From: an uncultured Prevotella sp.
GTDB lineage: Bacteria; Bacteroidota; Bacteroidia; Bacteroidales; Bacteroidaceae
Assembly (NCBI GenBank): GCA_900768785.1
Contig: CAAGEG010000163.1
Coordinates: 1 to 56,207 of the forward strand
Length of the DNA stretch: 56,207 nucleotides
Direction of reading: 5' to 3'
Shown piece by piece: positions 25,262-34,950 of the stretch (position 1 is its first letter; every line of letters begins with the position of its first letter). The position numbers and the translations under genes were made by a program. Below the pieces are notes generated by a model that saw only the letters and a program-made list of their open reading frames with translations, was not told the DNA's origin and did not search any database.

Positions 25262-25355
25262 TTACTTTTAATAACGGCATAATCGGCAATTCTCAACATG
25301 CAACATGGTGCAGCGATTATAAAATGTTTACCATGCCGAAAGATATGTTTTAAAC

Positions 25356-25958
25356 TTATTCCTCGCCTAATGTGATGCTTGAACGCACCCTACTTAATGT
25401 TTCAGGGGTCATTTGCAGATAGCTTGCGATAAATACTAACGGTGCGCGAAGACTGACTTTAGGTGACAGTTTGCACAACTTCAGATATCTGTCTTTTGCC
25501 GATTCAAAGCGCACAAGGTCTGCATGGATTTGAGAATGTATGAGAGATTCTTCAAGTATCTTTCGATACATCAATTGGATATTTACGCAATGGAGAGCCA
25601 CTTCTTCCAACTTTGCCTTCGGTAAAGCATAGATTCTTACATTCTCTATTGCCTCTGCTTGAAGACGAGTTGGCTCTTCTTTAAACAAGCTCTCTATACA
25701 CATGACTATGTTTCCCTCAACAGCAAGATGCTCTGTAACCTCTTTACCATTCTTAAAATAGAATTGTCTGACAAGTCCTTTATCAATATAGTATAAGTCT
25801 CTACACACTTCACCCTCTCTAAGTATCATGTCTCCTTTAGAGAACTTCATGGGAATGAGAATGCTTTCAAGTACATCAAGTTCATCATGTGTCATAGTAC
25901 TATACTTTCGAGCTAATTCTCGTGCTATGTCACGTGTGTTTTTCAACATCTCTCTCAT
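25356..25958 (-). CDS. Crp/Fnr-family transcriptional regulator
   Basis: 200 residues with an N-terminal cyclic-nucleotide-binding beta-roll (about 20-125, MKFSKGDMILREGEVCRDLYY, KGLVRQFYFKNGKEVTEHLA) and a C-terminal helical region with LVFIASYLQMTPETLSRVRS, the recognition-helix part of the winged HTH. No cysteine cluster for an FeS centre is seen, so it is not an FNR oxygen sensor. The ligand is unknown. It lies 42 bases downstream of lepA on the same strand, probably with its own promoter or readthrough. Confidence 0.9.
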   Translation of the reverse strand: MREMLKNTRDIARELARKYSTMTHDELDVLESILIPMKFSKGDMILREGEVCRDLYYIDKGLVRQFYFKNGKEVTEHLAVEGNIVMCIESLFKEEPTRLQAEAIENVRIYALPKAKLEEVALHCVNIQLMYRKILEESLIHSQIHADLVRFESAKDRYLKLCKLSPKVSLRAPLVFIASYLQMTPETLSRVRSSITLGEE

Positions 25959-26000
25959 ATTAGATAAGGTTTTAAGTTATTGTTTTAATATTCTAAGGTA

Positions 26001-27782
26001 TTAATCTAATTTTAGCACGGCAAGGAATGCTTTCTGCGGAACTTCAACATTTCCTATCTGTTTCATGCGCTTTTTGCCTCGTTTTTGCTTTTCCAACAAC
26101 TTGCGTTTACGGCTTACGTCACCTCCATAACACTTAGCTGTTACATCTTTTCTTACACATTTGATGGTCTCGCGAGCCACGATTTTAGCTCCTATAGCGG
26201 CTTGTATGGCTATGTCAAACTGCTGTCTCGGAATTAGTTCTTTCAACTTTTCGCACATCCTGCGCCCAAGTGTTACTGCGTTATCTTGATGTGTAAGTGT
26301 TGATAATGCGTCAACGGGTTCTCCATTTAACAGTATATCAAGTTTCGCAAGCTTTGACGGACGGAAACAATCTATGTGATAATCAAACGAAGCATAGCCT
26401 TTTGAGATGCTCTTAAGCTTATCATAGAAGTCGATAACTATCTCTCCGAGAGGTATCATGAAGTGCAATTCTACTCTGTTTCCGCTTATATACTCCTGCT
26501 TGATAAGCTCTCCGCGTTTGTCAAGACACAGTTTCATTATAGGACCGATGAAGTTTGAGTCGGTAATAATAGATGCTCTTATGTAAGGTTCCTCTATATG
26601 GTCAATCATAGTTGCGTCAGGAAGTCCCGACGGATTATGTACTTCCTTTGCATTACCCTGCTTGTCGTACACCATATATGACACGTTTGGCACCGTCGTA
26701 ATAACATCCATGTTGAACTCGCGGTCAAGTCTTTCTTGTACAATCTCCATATGCAGGAGTCCAAGAAAGCCACATCTGAAACCGAAACCTAATGCAACAG
26801 AAGACTCAGGCATGAAAGTAAGGGAAGCATCGTTGAGTTGTAGCTTCTCTAAAGAGGCTCTTAGGTTCTCGTATTCGGCAGGATCAATAGGATAAACACC
26901 GGCAAAAACCATTGGCTTAACCTCTTGGAAGCCGGATATGGCAGCATCACACGGAGTGGCTATATGTGTTATTGTGTCGCCAACTTTCACCTCTTTGCTG
27001 TCTTTAATACCGCTGATAATATATCCTACATCGCCTGTTCGCAACTCCTTACGTGGTATCATGTCCATCTTCAACACGCCGATTTCATCAGCTGTATATT
27101 CCATTCCGGTGTTGAAAAACTTCACTTTATCACCTTTATGTATACAGCCGTTCTCTATTTTAAAATAGGCTATGATACCTCTAAATGAGTTAAAAACAGA
27201 GTCAAATATCAACGCTTGAAGTGGCGCTTGCTCGTTTCCTGTTGGATGAGGTATGCGTTCAACAACGGCATCAAGTACTGCGGGAATGCCTTCTCCCGTT
27301 TTTCCTGATACTCTCAATATGTCTTTGCGGTCGCAACCTATTAGATCTACTATCTCATCTTCCACTTCATCGGGCATGGCAGAGGGCATATCAATCTTGT
27401 TAATAACCGGAATAATCTCAAGATCATGCTCTAATGCCATATATAAGTTGCTTATTGTCTGTGCTTGAACACCTTGACTGGCATCGACAACAAGCAAAGC
27501 TCCTTCACAGGCAGCTATACTTCGCGACACCTCATAAGAGAAATCAACGTGTCCCGGAGTGTCAATTAAATTGAGTATATATTGTTCTCCATTATGCTCA
27601 TACTCCATTTGAATGGCGTGACTCTTGATAGTTATGCCTCGCTCTTTCTCAAGATCCATGTCGTCAAGCATCTGTCCTTCCGTTATTTGTATGGTGTTTG
27701 TGTATTCCAAAAGGCGGTCGGCGATGGTTGATTTACCATGATCTATATGTGCAATAATACAGAAGTTTCTTATGTTCTTCAT
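26001..27782 (-). CDS. lepA: elongation factor 4 (translational GTPase)
   Basis: About 593 residues from ATG 27782, where the universal N terminus MKNIRNFCIIAHIDHGKST begins. GTP-binding motifs are AHIDHGKST (G1), DTPGHVD (G3) and NKIDMPSA (G4). The C-terminal LepA-specific domain ends with KRMKQIGNVEVPQKAFLAVL. EF4 binds ribosomes, and back-translocation or assembly roles are proposed. A promoter box TATATTTG (27814-27807, minus) lies 24 bases upstream and overlaps an in-frame TTG that should not be used as start. Confidence 0.97.
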   Translation of the reverse strand: MKNIRNFCIIAHIDHGKSTIADRLLEYTNTIQITEGQMLDDMDLEKERGITIKSHAIQMEYEHNGEQYILNLIDTPGHVDFSYEVSRSIAACEGALLVVDASQGVQAQTISNLYMALEHDLEIIPVINKIDMPSAMPDEVEDEIVDLIGCDRKDILRVSGKTGEGIPAVLDAVVERIPHPTGNEQAPLQALIFDSVFNSFRGIIAYFKIENGCIHKGDKVKFFNTGMEYTADEIGVLKMDMIPRKELRTGDVGYIISGIKDSKEVKVGDTITHIATPCDAAISGFQEVKPMVFAGVYPIDPAEYENLRASLEKLQLNDASLTFMPESSVALGFGFRCGFLGLLHMEIVQERLDREFNMDVITTVPNVSYMVYDKQGNAKEVHNPSGLPDATMIDHIEEPYIRASIITDSNFIGPIMKLCLDKRGELIKQEYISGNRVELHFMIPLGEIVIDFYDKLKSISKGYASFDYHIDCFRPSKLAKLDILLNGEPVDALSTLTHQDNAVTLGRRMCEKLKELIPRQQFDIAIQAAIGAKIVARETIKCVRKDVTAKCYGGDVSRKRKLLEKQKRGKKRMKQIGNVEVPQKAFLAVLKLD

Positions 27783-27806
27783 CAAATAAAGTAATTTTGT
27801 GAATTG

Positions 27807-27814
27807 CAAATATA
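27807..27814 (-). promoter_or_regulatory. promoter -7 box of lepA
   Basis: TATATTTG on the minus strand, 24 bases before ATG 27782; matches TAnnTTTG. Confidence 0.5.
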
Positions 27815-27910
27815 GTAAAAAAAGCGCTTTTTCTATGAAGAATTAATATAATTTTATTGATAAATATCAAAAAGATACGACCTCGCATATCGTTATTGAA
27901 ATAATTGATT

Positions 27911-27918
27911 TACTTTTG
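27911..27918 (+). promoter_or_regulatory. promoter -7 box of small lipoprotein gene
   Basis: TACTTTTG, 19 bases before ATG 27938. No TTG at the right distance. Confidence 0.5.
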
Positions 27919-27937
27919 CAGAAAGATTTTTTACATT

Positions 27938-28327
27938 ATGAAGAGATTTATATTTCCTTTTTTTGCGGCATTACTATTGGTTTCGTGTCAAGAAAACATA
28001 GAAGATAAGGCGTTGAGAGAAACAAAAGAGTACACCCGAAAAAACTGTCCGATGAAGATAAACGATAATGTTGTTATAGACAGTATGACATTTGAACGAG
28101 ACTCACTCACTATTTGTTATTATTATTCTATGTTAGGTGCGGCAGATACAACGGCTATTGACAAATCGTCAGCACGTGAACAGCTCGTAAGAGGTATTAT
28201 AGAATCTACAAGCATACGCAAGTATAAGGAAAACAACTTCTCGTTTTCTTATAGCTATTTCTCTACAAAACACAAAGGAAAATTGTTGTTGAAGGTTGTA
28301 GTAAAACCGGAAGATTATAACAAATAA
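27938..28327 (+). CDS. small lipoprotein of unknown function
   Basis: 129 residues from ATG 27938; an upstream in-frame ATG at 27905 overlaps the promoter and adds a non-signal prefix. The signal peptide IFPFFAALLLVSC ends in a lipobox (Cys17). The mature part is polar, rich in Lys, Asp and Ser, with two predicted-strand stretches (DSLTICYYYSMLG and LLLKVVVKPED). No domain recognised. It is a single gene, divergent from lepA, followed by a strong hairpin. Confidence 0.75.
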   Translation: MKRFIFPFFAALLLVSCQENIEDKALRETKEYTRKNCPMKINDNVVIDSMTFERDSLTICYYYSMLGAADTTAIDKSSAREQLVRGIIESTSIRKYKENNFSFSYSYFSTKHKGKLLLKVVVKPEDYNK

Positions 28328-28484
28328 GCCGATTTTATTCCTGTAATGGGCATCTTTAGATAAATAAAACATTATTTATCATGCCAACAGGGCTTCTTTT
28401 ATGGTTCAAAAACAACATGCTTAGTAGCTTGAAACATAAAGATTAATCGGTGTAAAGGATAAGAACAAATGTTATGAAAACGAT

Positions 28485-28528
28485 AAAGAGCCTGTGTCGA
28501 ATGTAAACATACAAGACACAGACTCTTT
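28485..28528. terminator. terminator hairpin between convergent genes
   Basis: AAAGAGCCTGTGTC (28485-28498) pairs with GACACAGACTCTTT (28515-28528) with one mismatch. It sits between the lipoprotein gene and the convergent TSCPD gene. The flanks are A/T-rich, so it could act in both directions. Confidence 0.65.
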
Positions 28529-28564
28529 GATTTCAATTTATAATTAGCTGTAAGATACAATAAT

Positions 28565-28810
28565 TTATTGCTGTTCAAGAGCTCGACACAACTGGTCGGG
28601 GCAACTTGTTCCTTTGGTTCCGCATCTTATGCCGTTAAGTTTTTTAATGACATCATCCTTTTTCATGCCTCTGACAAGCGAGCAAATGCCTTGTAAGTTG
28701 CCGTTGCAACCACCCAAGAAGCTGACTTCGCTGATGCAATCATTATCATCAAGAGTTACATCTATATGCTTGCTGCATGTTCCGCATGTGTCATAAGAAA
28801 TCTTTTTCAT
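28565..28810 (-). CDS. TSCPD-domain protein (TIGR03905 type)
   Basis: An 81-residue protein made of a TSCPD domain: DTCGTCSKHIDVTLDD, VSFLGGCNGNLQGICSLVRG and GTSCPDQLCRAL, with seven conserved cysteines suggesting metal binding. The domain also occurs at the end of some ribonucleotide reductases; free-standing versions have no defined function. It is the last gene of the pheT-yebC operon, 18 bases after yebC. Confidence 0.9.
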   Translation of the reverse strand: MKKISYDTCGTCSKHIDVTLDDNDCISEVSFLGGCNGNLQGICSLVRGMKKDDVIKKLNGIRCGTKGTSCPDQLCRALEQQ

Positions 28811-28828
28811 ATCGTTACAGTTGCTAAA

Positions 28829-29557
28829 TTATTCTGCCGGCTTCATGTTTGTATATACATTCTGCACATCATCAAACTCTTCAAGTCTCTCAACCATCTT
28901 GTCTATGGTTGCTCGAGCTTCATCATCAACATCCTTAAGGTCGTTTGGAATATAAGTAAACTCACCACCTATATCTTCAAAACCTTGTTCTTCAAGGAAC
29001 TTTTGTATTTGTGCGTAACTCTTAGGATCGCCATAAATTGTTATTGTTCCCTCTTCTTCGTCCTCGTCAAACTCATCTTCAACGTTGAAATCTATAAGTT
29101 CCAATATCAATTCGTCCATATCCAGAACATCTTTCTTCTTGAAAGTGAACACGCATTTATGGTCGAAAAGATAAGAAAGTGAGCCTGTTGTGCCAAGTGT
29201 TCCACTAAATTTGTTGAACACAGAACGCACATCACCGACAGTACGTGTGGTGTTATCTGTCAAAGTATCGACAAAAACGGCTATTCCATGAGGTCCATAT
29301 CCCTCGTAAGTTACCTCTTTGTAATCGCTTTGGTCCTTACCCATTGCGTTCTTTATTGCGCGTTCGATATTGTCTTTCGGCATGTTTTCGCGCTTACAAG
29401 TGGCGATTACTGAGCGCAAAGAGGGATTATTCTCGGGCTCGGGACCGCCGGCTTTAACTGCTATTGCTATTTGTTTGCCAAGACGGGTAAAGGTTTTTGC
29501 CATATGACCCCATCTCTTAAGCTTTGTAGCTTTACGGTATTCAAATGCTCTTCCCAT
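28829..29557 (-). CDS. yebC: YebC/PmpR-family protein
   Basis: 242 residues beginning MGRAFEYRKATKLKRWGHMA, with AGGPEPENNPSLRSVIATCK, MPKDNIERAIKNA and YEGYGPHGIAVFVDTLTDN, all family hallmarks. An acidic insertion (DEFDEDEEEG) is near the C terminus. The family has been described as transcriptional regulators and, more recently, as ribosome-associated factors aiding polyproline translation. It is in an operon with pheT (18-base gap), which suits a translation role. Confidence 0.95.
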   Translation of the reverse strand: MGRAFEYRKATKLKRWGHMAKTFTRLGKQIAIAVKAGGPEPENNPSLRSVIATCKRENMPKDNIERAIKNAMGKDQSDYKEVTYEGYGPHGIAVFVDTLTDNTTRTVGDVRSVFNKFSGTLGTTGSLSYLFDHKCVFTFKKKDVLDMDELILELIDFNVEDEFDEDEEEGTITIYGDPKSYAQIQKFLEEQGFEDIGGEFTYIPNDLKDVDDEARATIDKMVERLEEFDDVQNVYTNMKPAE

Positions 29558-29575
29558 AATATTTATTTGATTAAT

Positions 29576-32038
29576 TTATCTTAGTTCTGCGTTAAGTTCC
29601 TTCTTTATGTTGGCAATAAGCTTATTCATGATAGCCTCGATCTGCTTGTCGGTAAGTGTTTTCTGCTCATCTTGCAGTATGAAATTAACGGCATAGCTCT
29701 TCTTTCCTTCGGGTAAGTTTTTGCCTTCATACACATCGAAGAGTTCTACACTCTTGAGATACTTCCTCTCTGTCTTATAAGCAATAGCTTCAATCTGCGC
29801 AAATTCAACTTGTTTGTCAAGTAGTAGCGCCAAGTCACGACTAACTGCAGGATATTTACTTATCTCTTTGAAACTTACAGAGTTCTTGCGTACCTGTTTC
29901 ATAACGGCTGTCCAGTTGATGTCAGCGTAATAGACAGGAGATGTGATGCCGGTCTTTTTGAGTAGTGTATTGCTTAAAACGCCCATTTCGGCAAGCAGTT
30001 TCCCACCTTTATTCTTTATGGTAATGCTCTTATTGAATATGTTATTATTGCCGTCTGACATATCAACGCTTGCAAGAGACAAGCCTATACGTCTGAAAAT
30101 ATTGATAACGGCGGCTTTAATTTCAAAGAATGAGGAGTCCTCATCAGGATGAGCCCAACATCCGGAAACACGTTTCCCGCTTACCCATAATGCAAGATGT
30201 TTTTCTTCTTTATATGCTTGCATAGGGTTATCTTCGTTTTTGTTCTCCGGATTGTAGATATATACATTACCAAACTCAAATAGTCGCAAGTCGGGATTCT
30301 TTCTGTTTGCATTATAGGCAACGGTTTCCAAACCTCCGAACAATAGAGTTTCGCGCATCACATTGAGATCAGAACTCAACGGGTTCATTATTTTCACGAG
30401 ATTATCTTCGTGATAATTGTTAAGGTTATCATAGTATGAACCTTTTGTAAGCGAATTGTTGAGTATCTCGTTGTAGCCTTCTCCGACGAGTTGTTCGCCA
30501 ACAAGGTTTTCCAACTTATGTTTTTTGTCTTCAAAACCTTTAATGACAAGAGAGCTTTTCAGCTGTGTCGGTATCTCTACATTATTATATCCGTATATGC
30601 GAAGTATATCTTCCACCACATCGCAAGGGCGTTGTACATCCACTCTATAAGGAGGAACAGACAGCTCAAGACCTTCTTCGTTCTCGCTATCTATCTTCAT
30701 TTCAAGACTGGTTACAATGCTTTTAACTGTTGATGCAGGTATTTCCTTGCCTATCAAACTGTTAACGTAGTCGTATTTCAGCGATACTTTAAAGTCTTCT
30801 ATCGGGTTTGGATAGACGTCTTTAATGTTCATGGATATCTTACCGCCTGCTAATTGCTTGCATAATATGGCAGCTTGCTTGAGCGCATAAATGATTCCGT
30901 TGGGGTCAATGCCTCTTTCAAATCTGAAAGAAGCGTCTGTGCTTAGTCCATGTCTGCGTGCGCTCTTTCTTATCCATGTAGGATGAAAATATGCGCTTTC
31001 AAGAACAACATTGGAAGTAGTGTCATAAGTACCGCTGCCTTTGCCTCCGAAAACTCCGGCTATGCACATTGCATCGTTAACGTTGCATATAGCGAGGTCT
31101 TTGTCGCTTAGTTTGTGTTCTTCACCATCAAGTGTGACAAACGGAGTACCGTCGTTTAGGGTTTTAACGATGATATGTTTGCCGTCTATCATGTCTGCAT
31201 CAAAGCAATGAAGGGGCTGTCCGTAAGCCATCATTACATAGTTGGTGATGTCAACTATATTGTTTATGGGTCTCAAGCCAATGGTTCTGAGTTTGTTTTG
31301 CAGCCATTCGGGACTTTCTTTTACGTCACAACCGGTGATGCTGACACATGCATATCTCTTGCAAGCCTCGTTATTATCAATAGTGACTTCTATTGGGAGG
31401 TCTTCGTTATCTACAACAAAATCACTGCAATCGGGTCTGTGAAGAGATGTCTTATAGCCGTTTTGGAGCAGCCAAGCATATAAATCTCTTGCTACACCCC
31501 AATGAGAAAGAGCGTCAGCTCTGTTTGCTGTGATATCTACTTCAATCAACCAGTCGCTCTCAAGATGATAGTATTCGGCTGCAGGCATACCTATGGGGGC
31601 ATCTTCCGGCAATACTATGATGCCGTCATGACTGTTTCCGACACCTATTTCATCCTCTGCGCAAATCATGCCATAGCTATCTACGCCTCTTAATTTTGAT
31701 TTTTTTATTGTAAATTCATTGTCTCCGTCATAAAGAACGCAGCCTATATCAGCCACGATAACCTTTTGTCCGGCAGCAACATTAGGTGCTCCGCATACTA
31801 TTTGTGAGGGCGTTTCTCTGCCTAAATCAACAGTTGTGACATGTAAATGGTCTGAATTAGGGTGCATTTCACACGTGAGAACTTTGCCTACATATAGTCC
31901 TTTGAGACCACCTTTAATGGTTTGAACTTCTTCAAGAGCGTCAACTTCAAGTCCTCCCGATGTTAATGCATCACACACTTCTTGCGGTGTGAGGTCGAAA
32001 TCTACATACTCTTTGAGCCATTTGTATGATATATTCAT
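29576..32038 (-). CDS. pheT: phenylalanyl-tRNA synthetase beta subunit
   Basis: 820 residues, the normal bacterial length. The order is an N-terminal tRNA-binding EMAP-like domain (about 40-150, GLYVGKVLTCEMHPNSDHLH), B3/B4 editing domain (about 210-380, INNIVDITNYVMMAYGQPLH), B5 (about 400-475), the catalytic-like core, and a C-terminal FDX-ACB anticodon-binding domain (about 725-820, KYPAVSRDLALLLDK). It charges tRNA-Phe together with PheS, which is not in the window. A TAATTTTG box (minus, 32083-32076) lies 37 bases upstream. Confidence 0.97.
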   Translation of the reverse strand: MNISYKWLKEYVDFDLTPQEVCDALTSGGLEVDALEEVQTIKGGLKGLYVGKVLTCEMHPNSDHLHVTTVDLGRETPSQIVCGAPNVAAGQKVIVADIGCVLYDGDNEFTIKKSKLRGVDSYGMICAEDEIGVGNSHDGIIVLPEDAPIGMPAAEYYHLESDWLIEVDITANRADALSHWGVARDLYAWLLQNGYKTSLHRPDCSDFVVDNEDLPIEVTIDNNEACKRYACVSITGCDVKESPEWLQNKLRTIGLRPINNIVDITNYVMMAYGQPLHCFDADMIDGKHIIVKTLNDGTPFVTLDGEEHKLSDKDLAICNVNDAMCIAGVFGGKGSGTYDTTSNVVLESAYFHPTWIRKSARRHGLSTDASFRFERGIDPNGIIYALKQAAILCKQLAGGKISMNIKDVYPNPIEDFKVSLKYDYVNSLIGKEIPASTVKSIVTSLEMKIDSENEEGLELSVPPYRVDVQRPCDVVEDILRIYGYNNVEIPTQLKSSLVIKGFEDKKHKLENLVGEQLVGEGYNEILNNSLTKGSYYDNLNNYHEDNLVKIMNPLSSDLNVMRETLLFGGLETVAYNANRKNPDLRLFEFGNVYIYNPENKNEDNPMQAYKEEKHLALWVSGKRVSGCWAHPDEDSSFFEIKAAVINIFRRIGLSLASVDMSDGNNNIFNKSITIKNKGGKLLAEMGVLSNTLLKKTGITSPVYYADINWTAVMKQVRKNSVSFKEISKYPAVSRDLALLLDKQVEFAQIEAIAYKTERKYLKSVELFDVYEGKNLPEGKKSYAVNFILQDEQKTLTDKQIEAIMNKLIANIKKELNAELR

Positions 32039-32075
32039 ATTGAAAATCGGTTTTGTTCGTCTTTTATAACGGGCG

Positions 32076-32083
32076 CAAAATTA
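32076..32083 (-). promoter_or_regulatory. promoter -7 box of pheT operon
   Basis: TAATTTTG on the minus strand, 37 bases before the pheT ATG. Confidence 0.5.
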
Positions 32084-32222
32084 CTATTTTTTAGTCATTT
32101 AAGCAAACATATCTACTCTTTTTAGGTCTAAAAATACACTCAAGGCGGAGCAAAAATATTAGTTTTGTTGTTTGTGGAGTGTGACTTTTATGAACTATAT
32201 AGTCGCTTTTTCGGGTTTAATG

Positions 32223-32254
32223 TTGTCGAATAAAGGAATTTATGCTTATTTTTG
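32223..32254 (+). promoter_or_regulatory. promoter of the glycosyltransferase pair
   Basis: TTG at 32223-32225, 21-base gap, TATTTTTG at 32247-32254; 47 bases before the first glycosyltransferase gene. Confidence 0.55.
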
Positions 32255-32301
32255 TAACGAAAAAATGAGTTGGACATAACAAATAAAGATATCAATCAAC
32301 G

Positions 32302-33279
32302 ATGAACATCAACAAAGACAATATTACCGAAAAACCGCTTTTAAGTTTCATAGTGACATGTTACAATCTGCCGGAAGACATGGTTATAGAGTGTCTTGAT
32401 AGCATTCTGGCTTTGTCTTTGCGTGACAAAGAGCGTGAAATTATTGTTGTTGACGACGGTTCGGACGTTTGTTTGTTTAACGCTTTGAATGATTATTCGC
32501 AACAAATAATATATATCAGACAGCCCAATCAGGGGCTTAGTGTTGCACGCAATACGGGTTTGCAAATGGCTTCGGGCGAATATATACAGTTTGTTGACGG
32601 TGATGACTATCTTATTTCTGAGATTTACGAACGCTGTCTTGACTTGGTAAGATATGAAAATCCCGATATGGTGTTGTTTGATTTCACACGCGGAAAGGTG
32701 AAAAATACAGAGTATAGTGTTCCGCAAGCCATAGACGGCACCACTTTTATGCGTCATAACAATCTGCATGCTACGGCTTGGGGATATGTGTTCAGCCGTC
32801 GCATACTTATGGGACTGCGTTTTACACCCGGCTTACTACATGAAGACGAGGAGTTCACTCCGTTGCTTATACTTCGTGCAGAGAGACTTTTCGACACCAA
32901 ACTGACTGCTTATTTCTACAGAGAGCGTAAAGTTTCGATTACGGGAAGCAGGAAAAGCAAGTCGGTAATAAAGAGATTGAACGACATTGAACGCACTTTG
33001 ATTTATCTTAAAGAGAAGCATGAGAACATGCCGCGACTTGAAAAATATGCTATGGAGAGGCGTATTGCACAGCTTACTATGGATTATTTGTATAGCATAA
33101 TGAAGCTTACAGGATCTGAAAAACAGCTTGAGACGAGAATTGAAAGGCTGAAAGCGCAACGCTTATACCCTCTTCCCGACCGCCGTTACACAAAGAATTA
33201 CACGCTGTTCAGGTTCTTGATGAAGAGCAAACTATCAAGAAAAATGTTATTGAAAACTGTTAGAAATTTCTCTCGCTAA
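32302..33279 (+). CDS. family 2 glycosyltransferase
   Basis: 325 residues with a GT-A fold: LLSFIVTCYNLPEDMVIECL, EIIVVDDGSD (nucleotide-sugar binding) and IQFVDGDDYL (metal-binding DxD). Also LLHEDEEFTPLLILRA, in the acceptor-base region. The C terminus is helical and basic, with no transmembrane helix. It transfers a sugar to an unknown acceptor, likely in surface polysaccharide or glycoprotein synthesis. It is followed by a second GT2 gene after 72 bases in the same direction. Confidence 0.9.
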   Translation: MNINKDNITEKPLLSFIVTCYNLPEDMVIECLDSILALSLRDKEREIIVVDDGSDVCLFNALNDYSQQIIYIRQPNQGLSVARNTGLQMASGEYIQFVDGDDYLISEIYERCLDLVRYENPDMVLFDFTRGKVKNTEYSVPQAIDGTTFMRHNNLHATAWGYVFSRRILMGLRFTPGLLHEDEEFTPLLILRAERLFDTKLTAYFYRERKVSITGSRKSKSVIKRLNDIERTLIYLKEKHENMPRLEKYAMERRIAQLTMDYLYSIMKLTGSEKQLETRIERLKAQRLYPLPDRRYTKNYTLFRFLMKSKLSRKMLLKTVRNFSR

Positions 33280-33351
33280 TGATTATGTCTGCCTACATCG
33301 GTGTTTACAGGTTTAAAAAGCATGAATGTCGTTACCTTTTAAGCTAATGAA

Positions 33352-34356
33352 ATGGAAGATTTGATATCAGTAATCGTTATAACCTACAACGAAGAGAAGA
33401 CCATAGCACGCACTCTCGACTCTATACTCATGCAGAAATGCAGTCTGCCGATAGAGATTGTTATTGGTGAAGACAATTCTACAGATGGCACAAGAGCCGT
33501 TTGTGAAGACTATGCAAGACGTTTCCCCTCTATCATAAGACTTATGGACAAGGCGCCGAATAAAGGTTTGGTGGATAACTTCTTCGATTGTCTGCTTGCT
33601 TGCAAAGGCAAATACATAGCCGATTGCGACGGAGACGACTTCTGGATTACCACAGACAAACTGGAGAAACAACGCGAATTGCTTGACAATAACCCTAATG
33701 TATCACTCGTTCATACCGATTGGAGATATTATAACGAGGAAACTCATGCCACGTCTTCACACAAACCGCAACCCTTTACCGATGAGATTACAGACGGCAA
33801 ACTAATGGGTAAAGAGGTGGTAACCTACGTTGGAGGATTTATCATTCACCTTTGTACGGCTATGTTTAGGGCTGATGCCATGTTGGAAGCATATAGAGAA
33901 GACATCTGTTTATTCAGAAATAAGGACTTCCATTGCGAAGATAAGCAGGTGGCATTTGCTATGACACAAAAAGGAGACATTGCTTTCATACCCGAAATAA
34001 CGTTGAATTATAGTTACGGAAAACCTTCGGCGTGTAACAAGAACGATGAGCGCAAGCAGTATTTTTATGATAAAAGCATGCTGATACTTGATAAGTATAT
34101 TTGCACGCAATATGATATTAAGGGTAAAGAAATCGATAAGCTCTTTGATACAAGGCTTTTCGGTCTTGCCATGCACGCTCTAAGATGTAAAGACAAACAA
34201 CTTCGCGATGACAGTATTGTGTGCGCTGATACTTATAATATCGTCAAATCAAAGAAAGTGAAACTTGTTTATGCCTTGATGTCAAACGATTTGGTATGGC
34301 TATTGACACTCCTTGCAAGAAAGATATTTGTAAGTTTAAAACACGCCAAAGCCTAA
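33352..34356 (+). CDS. family 2 glycosyltransferase
   Basis: 334 residues, GT-A fold: ISVIVITYNEEKTIARTLDS, IEIVIGEDNSTDGTRAVCED and YIADCDGDDFWITTDKLEKQ (DxD region with the DGDDFW typical of a GT2 subgroup for surface glycans). A family-typical FHCEDKQVAF segment lies later. No membrane helices. The gene is cotranscribed with the previous GT2 gene; both probably act on the same glycan. It is followed by 1.1 kb of repeats rather than by further polysaccharide genes. Confidence 0.9.
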   Translation: MEDLISVIVITYNEEKTIARTLDSILMQKCSLPIEIVIGEDNSTDGTRAVCEDYARRFPSIIRLMDKAPNKGLVDNFFDCLLACKGKYIADCDGDDFWITTDKLEKQRELLDNNPNVSLVHTDWRYYNEETHATSSHKPQPFTDEITDGKLMGKEVVTYVGGFIIHLCTAMFRADAMLEAYREDICLFRNKDFHCEDKQVAFAMTQKGDIAFIPEITLNYSYGKPSACNKNDERKQYFYDKSMLILDKYICTQYDIKGKEIDKLFDTRLFGLAMHALRCKDKQLRDDSIVCADTYNIVKSKKVKLVYALMSNDLVWLLTLLARKIFVSLKHAKA

Positions 34357-34524
34357 ATGCTTTTCCTGTTTAGAATAAATGCAACATCTGTTTGGCTTAA
34401 ACGCAAGTTCTAGTCCGCATGGATTTGACTAATTGTCTTCCTCCTCCTTAGAAGGCATAGCGTAAGCAAGCTTCCTCTCTGCTCTTCTTTCGTTCGTCGG
34501 TTGTAATCCGTGCGGAAGGTTTGT

Positions 34525-34574
34525 GCGGATTTCAAATCCGCAGTTATATTACACGGGGATTACAAATCCCCGTG
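34525..34574. repeat. paired GGATTT palindromes
   Basis: GCGGATTT-C-AAATCCGC at 34525-34541 (8-base perfect arms) and CACGGGGATT-ACA-AATCCCCGTG at 34552-34574 (10-base perfect arms). A related shorter palindrome is at 34795-34809. They resemble the dispersed GGATTTGTAATCC-type intergenic repeats seen in Bacteroidetes genomes. Confidence 0.75.
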
Positions 34575-34617
34575 AACCGAAACAATGGAATAAGGTAAAA
34601 GTTATATTCATCATTAC

Positions 34618-34704
34618 AAAGTGCCACTTGACGATTCTAAAGTGCCACTTTTTCATGCCGAAAGAGCCACTTTACGACCCCAAAAGAGCCTCTTTATAAA
34701 TCAC
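34618..34704. repeat. 22-bp-period array (AAAGTGCC type)
   Basis: Four units of 21, 22, 22 and 22 bases start at 34618, 34639, 34661 and 34683. Cores are AAAGTGCCACTT, AAAGTGCCACTTT, AAAGAGCCACTTT and AAAGAGCCTCTTT. The first two are near-perfect dyads. Read on the minus strand it matches the array at 6571-6658, including about 30 identical bases. The next 44 bases hold the palindromes TAAACGTTTA and GTTTAAAC. Confidence 0.75.
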
Positions 34705-34920
34705 AATTAATGCTTCGTAAACGTTTAATTGGTTTAAACTGTTTCATCTTGCCAACTTTTTCTCGCTCATGGGGATTTGACTATCTAGTCCGCAGGGATT
34801 TGTAATCCCCGTGAACACAACATTTTTTAAACGGCAATTGTCGACACTTGCTTCAGCTTGATGAGCACCTCTTTCTATTAACAACAAGCGAATAATTTAT
34901 CAGCAATTAAATATTGATCT

Positions 34921-34950
34921 TCGTTTTCGTTTTCGTTTTCGTCTTCGTGT
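34921..34950 (+). repeat. TCGTTT hexamer microsatellite
   Basis: Five hexamers in a row: TCGTTT three times, then TCGTCT and TCGTGT. It lies outside any supported gene. Confidence 0.7.
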
